Part shown: positions 41,864 to 49,489 of the stretch, piece by piece
Numbering within the stretch: position 1 is the stretch's first letter
How the letters are laid out: every line of letters begins with the position of its first letter
NCBI GenBank assembly: GCA_013289765.1
Contig: JABCZI010000013.1
Location: 78,397-142,396, forward strand
Direction: 5' to 3'
Origin: Acidobacteriota bacterium
GTDB taxonomy: Bacteria; Acidobacteriota; Terriglobia; Terriglobales; Acidobacteriaceae
DNA: 64,000 nt
The notes under the pieces: generated by a model
Told to the model about the DNA's origin: nothing
Seen by the model: the letters and a program-made list of their open reading frames with translations, nothing else
Databases searched by the model: none
Program-made: the position numbers and the translations under genes

Positions 41864-43573
41864 CTAGTTGGGCAGCTTGAAGTTCACCGTGATCTGGGTT
41901 TGGATTTCCACCGGATAACCGTTCAGTAGATAGGGCTTGTATTTCCATTGCTTCACTGCATCGGCGGCGGCATGAGAAAGCTCTTTATCGCCGCCGAGAA
42001 TCTTTACAGCGGAGATATCGCCGCTTTTGGAAATGGTCGCCAGAAGCTGAACGCTGCCTTCCACGCGCGCCCGCAGTGCGCTGGGCGGATATTTTGGCTG
42101 CACTTTTTTCACCAACAGGCCCTGCGAAACTCCCGACGAAACGTTCAGCGTCTGCAGCACGGGAGTAGGAGCATTGCTCGGACTCTCGATGAGATTGGGC
42201 AGCCCTCCACCGTTTCCTGCGGGAGCGACACCCGATAGCATCGGCGGAGCTGGAGCATCGTTATTAGCGACTGACTTTGCCGTGGGCCGGGAAAGATGGT
42301 TCTTAATCACAATCGGCTCTTCGGCCTCTTTCGCTGCCGGAGCTTTGTTGGTCGCGGCAGGCGAAGGCTTCGAGGCATCAGTTGCGGGCACGATCTTGCT
42401 GGGATGAGTTTCTACGGTCTCGGCACTCGCGGTAGTCTGCGCATCGGGAGCAGATACTTTCTCACTCGGAATCTGGCTCGGTGCCGCTTGTGGAATGGAT
42501 ACAGGAGCTTTCACCGGCGTCTCGACAACGTGATTGGGAACCGTCGAACTATTATCGGATTGTCCCCAGTGCATCCAGGCCGCGTAGCCACCTGCGGCAA
42601 TTAGTACAACCGCGGCCGCGATTATCAGCAGCAATTTCTTGCTTCCACTTCCCGCGGACTCGGCTTCAGTGCTGACCGCGCCGCCGAAGGTGAACATCGG
42701 CGCAGATTCCGTGGGGACTTCTGCCGAAGAGGCGTTCTCTTTAAGCTCCTCAACCTTCGGGCTAGTTTTGATTTCCGGAAGAATTGCTGCCGATTTGTTC
42801 TCACTCGGAACGCCGGTTTTCGGTTCGCGGGCGGGAGCAGGAGCACTGGCCGCACTCATTCCGAATCCCGCTCGGCTCGTTGTTACTTCGCTCTTGGGGT
42901 CCGACGAGGAAGGCACACTTTGAGATGCTGGAGTTTGTACGGCGGGAAGTTTTGCTGCCTCCCGGGAAAGGTTTTTGTCAGTCGTTGCGGCGGCGGAAGC
43001 CTCGGTGGTACGGTTTTCCGGCGTGGCTGCTATAGCGCTCGCCGCTTTCGGAGTCTGGCTATTCGCGATGGCCGTGGTCACCGCTGGAAAACTAGCCGAT
43101 TGCGGAGGCTTGGCGTCGACTAAAGTTGCAGGTTGCGGAGATAACTTTGGGGTTGCCGGCGGAGGCGCTGCGGAATTAGCAATCTGTGCTGGTTTGCCCG
43201 CATCATTCTTACGCAAAAGTCCGCGAGCAACTCGCAGTGTCCCTTTTGCCTGCTCAACGTTAATGGGCTTGGTGAGAACCAGGTTGGCGCCGATGCGGAA
43301 TGCCTTCGCAACTCCCGCTTGTCCCTCAACTACAGCAACCGCGAGCGAAGATTGATTGCTGCTGGTGTTGCGCGCGCTCTTGAATAGCAGTGTAGCGTTC
43401 TGTTCGTTATCGCAGTCAACCACCACGGCGTCGAAGTGCTCGCCCATCAACTTCTTGACCGCAGCGAACGGTTCAGTGCAGGGAGTGACGGCAAAGTCCA
43501 GCTCGCTGAGCACTTGCGTGACGGTGTGAGCCGTCTTCTCATCAGGACAGAAGAGGAGTGCTTGATAACCCAT
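41864..43573 (-). CDS. receiver-like domain fused to TonB C-terminal domain
   Basis: A 569-residue fusion. Residues ~1-118 resemble a response-regulator receiver (YQALLFCPDEKTAHTVTQVL, FDAVVVDCDNEQNATL with the acceptor-position Asp, LVLTKPINVEQAKGTLRVA). Then comes a ~190-residue Ala/Pro/Ser-rich linker, one membrane helix (KLLLIIAAAVVLIAAGGYAA), a second low-complexity stretch, and a TonB domain (KKVQPKYPPSALRARVEGSV, AVKQWKYKPYLLNGYPVEIQ). The receiver would be cytoplasmic and the TonB part periplasmic, which links signalling to energy transduction. Confidence 0.87.
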   Translation of the reverse strand: MGYQALLFCPDEKTAHTVTQVLSELDFAVTPCTEPFAAVKKLMGEHFDAVVVDCDNEQNATLLFKSARNTSSNQSSLAVAVVEGQAGVAKAFRIGANLVLTKPINVEQAKGTLRVARGLLRKNDAGKPAQIANSAAPPPATPKLSPQPATLVDAKPPQSASFPAVTTAIANSQTPKAASAIAATPENRTTEASAAATTDKNLSREAAKLPAVQTPASQSVPSSSDPKSEVTTSRAGFGMSAASAPAPAREPKTGVPSENKSAAILPEIKTSPKVEELKENASSAEVPTESAPMFTFGGAVSTEAESAGSGSKKLLLIIAAAVVLIAAGGYAAWMHWGQSDNSSTVPNHVVETPVKAPVSIPQAAPSQIPSEKVSAPDAQTTASAETVETHPSKIVPATDASKPSPAATNKAPAAKEAEEPIVIKNHLSRPTAKSVANNDAPAPPMLSGVAPAGNGGGLPNLIESPSNAPTPVLQTLNVSSGVSQGLLVKKVQPKYPPSALRARVEGSVQLLATISKSGDISAVKILGGDKELSHAAADAVKQWKYKPYLLNGYPVEIQTQITVNFKLPN

Positions 43574-43701
43574 ATTAAGGTCATCCTAGGTACACCCGTA
43601 AGGCGCATCAAGTTACGGTAGTAATTCCATGGAAGCGGTTTTGGCCTTGCCAGAATGGGAGTTTGGCGCATCGCAATTCCCGGTCGCAGCCTACGGATAC
43701 A

Positions 43702-44310
43702 ATGCGGGACATGCGCATCCCGCTTTGGCTCAAAATATTCTGGACCGCCTGGGTAATCCTATGGGCGCCGATATACTGGCGGGAATACGGTCTGCAGAAT
43801 TTTCTTTTCTTCTGTGATCTCGGAAATTTGTTTATTGCCGTGGGTCTCTGGCTCGAAAGCTCACTGATATTTTCATGGCAGGCATGTTCGCTTCTTGTGT
43901 TCCAAAGTCTGTTTACTGTCGACTTAGTGGTCGCTCTTGCGACTGGACATCACCCGATCGGCGGAACGGAATATATGTTCGATCCGCATGTCGCGTTGGG
44001 GATTCGGCTTCTGAGCTTGTTTCACGTTGTAACGCCGCCGCTGTTGCTGTGGGCGATTTGCCGGTTAGGTTATGACCGGCGCGGGTGGAAGTACCAGACT
44101 CTGACCGCCTGGATCGTGGTGCCGATTAATTATTTCTGGCGTCCGCAATACGATGTGAACTGGGCACGTGGGCCGTTTTTTCGAGAGCAGACGCTAATGC
44201 CTGGGCTGTTGTATCTTTTCGGCTATCTGATTGTTGTTCCCGCGGCAGTTTACTTCCCGACGCACTGGTTTCTCGCGTGGATGACGCGGCGATGCAGGGC
44301 AAAGTCCTAA
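43702..44310 (+). CDS. hypothetical polytopic membrane protein
   Basis: About 202 residues with five or six hydrophobic helices (IFWTAWVILWAPIYW, FFCDLGNLFIAVGLWLESS, LLSLFHVVTPPLLLWAICRL, LLYLFGYLIVVPAAVYF). The HHPIGGTEYMFDP loop and many aromatic residues are notable. No family is recognised with certainty. The start is one of two close ATGs (43702 or 43711). It is convergent with the MscS gene, overlapping by 4 bp. Confidence 0.65.
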   Translation: MRDMRIPLWLKIFWTAWVILWAPIYWREYGLQNFLFFCDLGNLFIAVGLWLESSLIFSWQACSLLVFQSLFTVDLVVALATGHHPIGGTEYMFDPHVALGIRLLSLFHVVTPPLLLWAICRLGYDRRGWKYQTLTAWIVVPINYFWRPQYDVNWARGPFFREQTLMPGLLYLFGYLIVVPAAVYFPTHWFLAWMTRRCRAKS

Positions 44311-45992
44311 TCGTTTTTGCCGGAGTTCCGCGCCGCGCCTTGGTTTTGTTCGGCAATTTGTTTCATCGCCGCCGTGATCTTGTTTTTGTCCGATGCCGAC
44401 TCTGGGTTTAAAAAGACGGCCTGCGATGGGAATGCCAGCGCGGTTCCGGAATCCTCGACAAAATCCATGATGCGTAGCAGCAAGTCTTCGCGGACCGCGG
44501 CGAATTCGCCAAAATCTTGCGTCAAGATGTAACAGACGAGCTCGAGGTTAGTGGAGGTCGGCGTCAACTCAATCAGTGACACGCGCACCGAAGCTTTTTC
44601 GATCTTGGCATGGCTCGTGACCACTTGGCGAACTTCGGATAGCACGTAGCGAACGTGGGCGGCGGCGGTATTGGAATGCAGAGCCAGCACCGTCTTGAAA
44701 AGCATCTTGTCGCGGCGGCTGAGATTCTCCACGTTGATCGTCGCAACGGTGCCATTTGGAATTGCCAGAAGCGTTCGTTCCTCAGTGCGCACGCGAGTGG
44801 AGCGCAGTCCGATATCTTCCACCGTCCCCGTGCGATCGCCGAAGCGGCAGACGTCCCCGACGCGAATCACTTCGTCGCCCAGGACGGAAACGCCGCCGAA
44901 CAAGTTCGCAATCGTCTGTTGCGCGCCGAAGCCGATGGCCAAACCGCCAATGCCGAGGCCGGCCAGCGCGGTGCTCATGTTGAATCCGAGGATGCCGAAG
45001 ACGGTGAACACCGCCATCACGAAGACCGCGGCCTTGACGATCCGCTCGGCCAGCAGCATCAGCGACCCAGTGCCGGAGTGGCCGCGCGACAGCGCTCGAT
45101 TGCGGACGCGACGCAGCAACCACTGAATGAATCGCCACAAGATCCAGTTCGCCCCCACTACCACTGCGACGGCCGTCAGCTGAAAGTAGTAATGCTGCTG
45201 CAGCAGCGGCATACCGACATAGCTCGCTAAAATGCGATGAACCACAGTCCCGGCGAGCAGCCACTCGGGCCCGGAAACTCTTTGCCACTGCACCAATGCC
45301 GGTTGCCCATGCTGGCGCGACCACCATCGTACGGGAATGTGGACGATAACCAATAACACCCAGCCCGCGGCCGCTGCCACGGGAATCAGCAGCAACAGCG
45401 CCAGCCATTGCCACAGCGGCATGCCCGCCAATTCATGCTTCACCATCCATGCGGGTAATCGCGTTTCTACGCGCCGGGCCTGGATCTGGTCGTAGAGTTC
45501 GGGAATTTTGCCCAACGTTTCAGAAGAGAAGAGCCAGATTTTTCCCACGTTGGGGTCGGAGACGCGAACCAGTTCAAGGTCCACTTCGGTGTGGCCTGAG
45601 ACCATGGTCCCGAGCTTTTGCCGGTCGGGCGAAACGTCTTCCTGAGGCGTGCCGTCCGGTTGCCGGCTTGGGCGCAGATTGCCGGCAAATGCGCGGTTCA
45701 TCGCTACATTGAGTTTCATTGCCAACGCCTCGCCCTGTGTCTGGCGGCGGGCGGGACTCAGTTGCAGATACTGCGCGGCAATGCCGTAGTTGCTCTGTTG
45801 AGCCGCCTCAAGAAATCCAAAAACGGTCCCATAGGGAGTTTCTCGGCCTAGCGGGTCAGTCCCGGTTTTAGCGGGAGCGTTCGTGGCAGGTTGTGTTTGC
45901 AGGATTTGCGCAATAGCGCTTTGTGCCGAGAGCGCTTGGCATGCGAAGAAAGCGGAAATAAAAAAAACGATTGTTTTGAAGCGAGTGCACAT
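44307..45992 (-). CDS. MscS-family mechanosensitive channel
   Basis: A 561-residue channel protein with a signal peptide (TIVFFISAFFACQALSAQS), a ~150-residue periplasmic domain, three or more membrane helices (LALLLLIPVAAAAGWVLLVI; AAVFVMAVFTVFGILGF), the pore helix LAGLGIGGLAIGFGAQQTIA and the cytoplasmic beta domain (VGDVCRFGDRTGTVEDIGLR). It should open under membrane tension. The start MCTRFK avoids a stretch encoded by a dispersed repeat upstream. Confidence 0.9.
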   Translation of the reverse strand: MCTRFKTIVFFISAFFACQALSAQSAIAQILQTQPATNAPAKTGTDPLGRETPYGTVFGFLEAAQQSNYGIAAQYLQLSPARRQTQGEALAMKLNVAMNRAFAGNLRPSRQPDGTPQEDVSPDRQKLGTMVSGHTEVDLELVRVSDPNVGKIWLFSSETLGKIPELYDQIQARRVETRLPAWMVKHELAGMPLWQWLALLLLIPVAAAAGWVLLVIVHIPVRWWSRQHGQPALVQWQRVSGPEWLLAGTVVHRILASYVGMPLLQQHYYFQLTAVAVVVGANWILWRFIQWLLRRVRNRALSRGHSGTGSLMLLAERIVKAAVFVMAVFTVFGILGFNMSTALAGLGIGGLAIGFGAQQTIANLFGGVSVLGDEVIRVGDVCRFGDRTGTVEDIGLRSTRVRTEERTLLAIPNGTVATINVENLSRRDKMLFKTVLALHSNTAAAHVRYVLSEVRQVVTSHAKIEKASVRVSLIELTPTSTNLELVCYILTQDFGEFAAVREDLLLRIMDFVEDSGTALAFPSQAVFLNPESASDKNKITAAMKQIAEQNQGAARNSGKND

Positions 45993-46053
45993 GAATGACT
46001 TTTTCGCTCTGCGCCAATGCGCCGCGTCCGAGAACAGGATAGCCGAGACCCTG

Positions 46054-46072
46054 CCCTGAGCCTGTCGAAGGG
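46054..46072. repeat. dispersed CCCTGAGCCTGTCGAAGGG sequence
   Basis: A 19-bp sequence found scattered in many bacterial genomes, here 62 bp upstream of the MscS start. In frame with that gene it reads RQAQGR on the minus strand, which is not part of the protein. Confidence 0.75.
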
Positions 46073-46159
46073 GCGGCTGTCCCCACATGGAGTCTAGCCG
46101 AGCCGCAACATAAAAACTTATTGTAGCGGAACTGGCTCGCTGTAACTTATCTCCGCTGC

Positions 46160-47626
46160 TTACGGCTTCTTGGGACGGAATACGTGTGTGCTGGTGCCGA
46201 AGAAAACTTCCGCGGATTCCATCACAGTCTCAGACAGCGTGGGATGGGGATGAATCGTCATCGCAACATCGCTGGCTAGCGCGGCCATCTCAATCGCCAG
46301 CACCCCTTCGGCGATTAGTTCCCCGGCTCCGGCGCCGACAATTCCTACACCCAAAACGCGCTCGCTATGCGGATCAACGATAAGCTTGGTCATGCCTTCG
46401 GGACGATCAAGCGTAACCGCACGTCCCGACGCTCCCCAGGGAAACTTTGCAACTTTGATTTCGCGCTTTTCTTTTTCGGCTTGGGTTTCGGTAAGGCCGC
46501 ACCAGGCGATTTCTGGATCGGTGAACACAACTGCAGGAATCGCATTGGGCTCGAATGCAACTTTATGTCCCGCAATCGCCTCGACCGCAACTCGTCCTTC
46601 ATGAGACGCCTTGTGCGCCAGCATGGGCTCGCCCACTACATCACCGATGGCGTAGATCGATGGATCGGCGGTTTGCAATTGCTTGTTGACTTCGATGAAC
46701 CCACGCTGACTGACTTTAACTTGTGTGGTATCGAGGCCGGGAATTTCGGAGTTCGGTTTGCGGCCGACAGAAACCAGCACGCGGTCGAAAAGTTTATCGC
46801 GACTGCCTTCTTGTACGGATGGACCTTCGAAAGTCGCACGGATTCCATTGCTTTCTTGTTTGAGAGAAGCGACGGTGGTATTCACCAGAATTGCTTCAAA
46901 CATTTTTTCCAAACGTTTCTGCAGTGGAAGAACCAGATCGCGATCCGCTCCAGGCAGCAGACCGGGGAGCATTTCCACTACGGTGACGCGCGTGCCCAAT
47001 GCGGCATAGACCGAGCCAAGCTCCAGGCCAATGTATCCGCCGCCAACCACCAGCAGGCTCCCTGGGACGTCTTCGAGATTGAGGGCCGCGGTTGAATCCA
47101 TCATGCGCGGCGAATCCAGTTTGAAAGCCGGAATGATTGCGGGGCGCGAACCGGTTGCAATGATGATTCGGTCGAAGCTACGGGAAGTTTCGCCCCCTTC
47201 AGACTTCGTGATTCGCAGTGTCGTGGAGTTTTCGAATGCGGCCCGGCCTTGGATGTATTCCACATGCCGCTGCTTGGAAAGTTGTCCCAGGCCACCAGTA
47301 AGTTTTTTGACGACGTTTTCTTTCCAGCCGCGCAAGCGGGCCAGATCGATGTTGGGCCGGGGGAAGTCGATCCCCCAATTCTTGGCTTGCTGAGATTCTT
47401 CAATCAGCTTGGCCACGTGAAGCAGCGCTTTGGACGGGATGCAGCCGCGATAGAGGCAGACGCCGCCCGGGTTCGTTTCCGGGTCGATCAGGGTAACTTG
47501 CATGCCGAGGTCGGCGGCGAGGAATGCGGCGGCATAGCCGCCCGGGCCGCCTCCTACCACGGCGAGGCGCAATTTCTGCGATCCCTCCTGTGTTTCTTGC
47601 GGCGTTTGGTTCACAGTTTCGTTCAT
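46160..47626 (-). CDS. lpdA: dihydrolipoamide dehydrogenase (E3)
   Basis: FAD enzyme reoxidising lipoamide in 2-oxoacid dehydrogenase complexes. The 488 residues contain the FAD motif VVGGGPGGYAAAFLAADLG, redox cysteines in GGVCLYRGCIPSKALL (usually CLNVGC; the Tyr-Arg pair is a variant), NAD motif LLVVGGGYIGLELGSVYAAL, and the catalytic HPHPTLSE near the C-terminus. Third gene of the aceE-aceF-lpdA operon, 45 bp after aceF. Confidence 0.96.
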   Translation of the reverse strand: MNETVNQTPQETQEGSQKLRLAVVGGGPGGYAAAFLAADLGMQVTLIDPETNPGGVCLYRGCIPSKALLHVAKLIEESQQAKNWGIDFPRPNIDLARLRGWKENVVKKLTGGLGQLSKQRHVEYIQGRAAFENSTTLRITKSEGGETSRSFDRIIIATGSRPAIIPAFKLDSPRMMDSTAALNLEDVPGSLLVVGGGYIGLELGSVYAALGTRVTVVEMLPGLLPGADRDLVLPLQKRLEKMFEAILVNTTVASLKQESNGIRATFEGPSVQEGSRDKLFDRVLVSVGRKPNSEIPGLDTTQVKVSQRGFIEVNKQLQTADPSIYAIGDVVGEPMLAHKASHEGRVAVEAIAGHKVAFEPNAIPAVVFTDPEIAWCGLTETQAEKEKREIKVAKFPWGASGRAVTLDRPEGMTKLIVDPHSERVLGVGIVGAGAGELIAEGVLAIEMAALASDVAMTIHPHPTLSETVMESAEVFFGTSTHVFRPKKP

Positions 47627-47671
47627 GAAGTGACTTTCTCTTGGAACCTTTAGTTGGAATTTGGCTCGCGG

Positions 47672-49450
47672 CTATCCCTGAACCGAAAGTAGAAAGGGCT
47701 GCTCGAACGCTTCCGCGACCCAGCGCAGAAAACGCGCGGCGTCGGCGCCATCAATCAACCGATGATCGTAGGAGAGCGAGAGCGGCAGGATCAGGCGGGG
47801 CTCAAATTTTCCGCCGATCCATTCCGGTTCCATGCGGGAACGCGATAGGCCCAGAATGGCGACCTCGGGATGATTCACGATCGGAGTGAAGGCCGTGCCT
47901 CCGATGCCGCCTAGATTCGTGATGGTGAACGTGCCGCCTTCCATATCGGCAAGCGTGATTTTCTTGTCGCGCGCCTTCTGGGAGATCTGCGACAACTCGA
48001 CCGCAAGCTCCACAATGTTTTTCTTGTCCACGTCGCGGATCACCGGAACCAGCAAACCGCGATCGGTGTCGGCCGCCACACCGATGCTGATGTATTGCTT
48101 GTAAATAATTTCTTCCTTCTCCATGTCGATGGTGGCGTTAAATTGCGGGAAGACCTTCAGGGCGGCGGCGCAAACCTTCAGCGCGATCGCGGTCACCGTC
48201 ATCTTGCCGCCGGCCTGCTCAGCCTTGGGAGCGAAACGTGCCCGCAATTGTTCGAGTTCGGTGATGTCGGCGCGGTCGTGCTGAGTAACGTGGGGAATGG
48301 TGTTCCAGGATTCCGCGAGATGTTCCGCCGTTTTACGGCGAACCCCTCGCATGGAAACGCGCTCGATCTTCCCCCACTTGGCGAAGTCGGGAAGTTTAGG
48401 CGCGGCGAAATGTCCGGCTCGCGCCGGGGCTTGCGCAGCAGAAGTTAAAGCGGCTTTGGCGTGGGCTTTGACGTCGTCTTCGCTGATGCGTCCACCGGGG
48501 CCTGTGCCTTTGACATCGTAGATGTCGACTCCGATTTCGCGAGCCAGGCGACGCGTGTGAGGAGCGGCGGGCACCGGTCCGCGGTGCTCCGTTCCAGCTA
48601 CTTTGCCCAACTGCGCAGGCATGGAGAAAGCCGGCGCGCTCGGGCGCGGCTGATCGGGAGGCAGAGCTTGTTCCTCGGTCTTGCCTTCCGCGCGAATGGC
48701 CGCCTGAAACGCAAGACGCGCTCCATGCTGGCCGGAGACGTGCTCCACTGGCTGCCTCTGCGGACGAGCGGGCTCCGCTTGCGTCGCCGCTCCGCCTTGC
48801 AGAGTGAAGATCACTTGGCCAACCTTGATCTTCTCGCCTTCTTTGACTTTCACTTCATTCACCACGCCAGTGACCGACGATGGAACTTCTACCACAGCTT
48901 TGTCGGTTTCGAGTTCCATCACCGGCTGGCCTTCGGAAACTTTCGCGCCGGGGGCGATCATCAGGCGCACCAGGTCGCCCTCGGAGATGTTTTCTCCAAG
49001 TTCTTGCAAACGAAACTCTGTGGGCGCGGGAGCGTCGGTCGCTCGCGCCCGGCGTGGCGCAGCTTGGGATTCTGATTGAGGGGCCGGGGCTGGCTGCGGT
49101 TTTGTAGCGGTCGCCGTTGCACTGTTCGAAGGCTGCACAGGCTCAGGCTTACTGACGGTCGCCGTCGATTCTTTTTGTCGCCGAGTCTCTTTCGTGTCGG
49201 CGGCGGCGGGGGCTCCATTATTATCCGCGGTAAAAATTATCTGCCCTACCTTAATTTTGTCGCCTTCCTTAACCAGAATGTCCTTAATCGTCCCGCTGAT
49301 GGAAGAGGGAACTTCGACGACGGCTTTGTCGGTTTCAAGTTCCATGACGGTCTGGCCCTCGCTGACCGTGGCGCCGGGCGCAACCATGAGGCGAACCAGG
49401 TCGCCCTGTTCAATATTTTCACCAAGAGCGGGGAGTTTAAATTCGATCAC
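47672..49450 (-). CDS. aceF: dihydrolipoyl acetyltransferase (E2)
   Basis: Core of the pyruvate dehydrogenase complex. The 592 residues hold two lipoyl domains (each with ELETDKAVVEVPS, residues ~1-77 and ~140-220) joined by Ala/Pro-rich linkers, an E3-binding domain (APHTRRLAREIGVDIYDVKG) and the catalytic domain ending in SYDHRLIDGADAARFL with the active-site His and Asp. Upstream aceE is 39 bp away. Confidence 0.96.
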   Translation of the reverse strand: MIEFKLPALGENIEQGDLVRLMVAPGATVSEGQTVMELETDKAVVEVPSSISGTIKDILVKEGDKIKVGQIIFTADNNGAPAAADTKETRRQKESTATVSKPEPVQPSNSATATATKPQPAPAPQSESQAAPRRARATDAPAPTEFRLQELGENISEGDLVRLMIAPGAKVSEGQPVMELETDKAVVEVPSSVTGVVNEVKVKEGEKIKVGQVIFTLQGGAATQAEPARPQRQPVEHVSGQHGARLAFQAAIRAEGKTEEQALPPDQPRPSAPAFSMPAQLGKVAGTEHRGPVPAAPHTRRLAREIGVDIYDVKGTGPGGRISEDDVKAHAKAALTSAAQAPARAGHFAAPKLPDFAKWGKIERVSMRGVRRKTAEHLAESWNTIPHVTQHDRADITELEQLRARFAPKAEQAGGKMTVTAIALKVCAAALKVFPQFNATIDMEKEEIIYKQYISIGVAADTDRGLLVPVIRDVDKKNIVELAVELSQISQKARDKKITLADMEGGTFTITNLGGIGGTAFTPIVNHPEVAILGLSRSRMEPEWIGGKFEPRLILPLSLSYDHRLIDGADAARFLRWVAEAFEQPFLLSVQG

Positions 49451-49489
49451 TGATTCCGTTCCTCAATTGTTTCCTGCGGGGTTCAAGGC

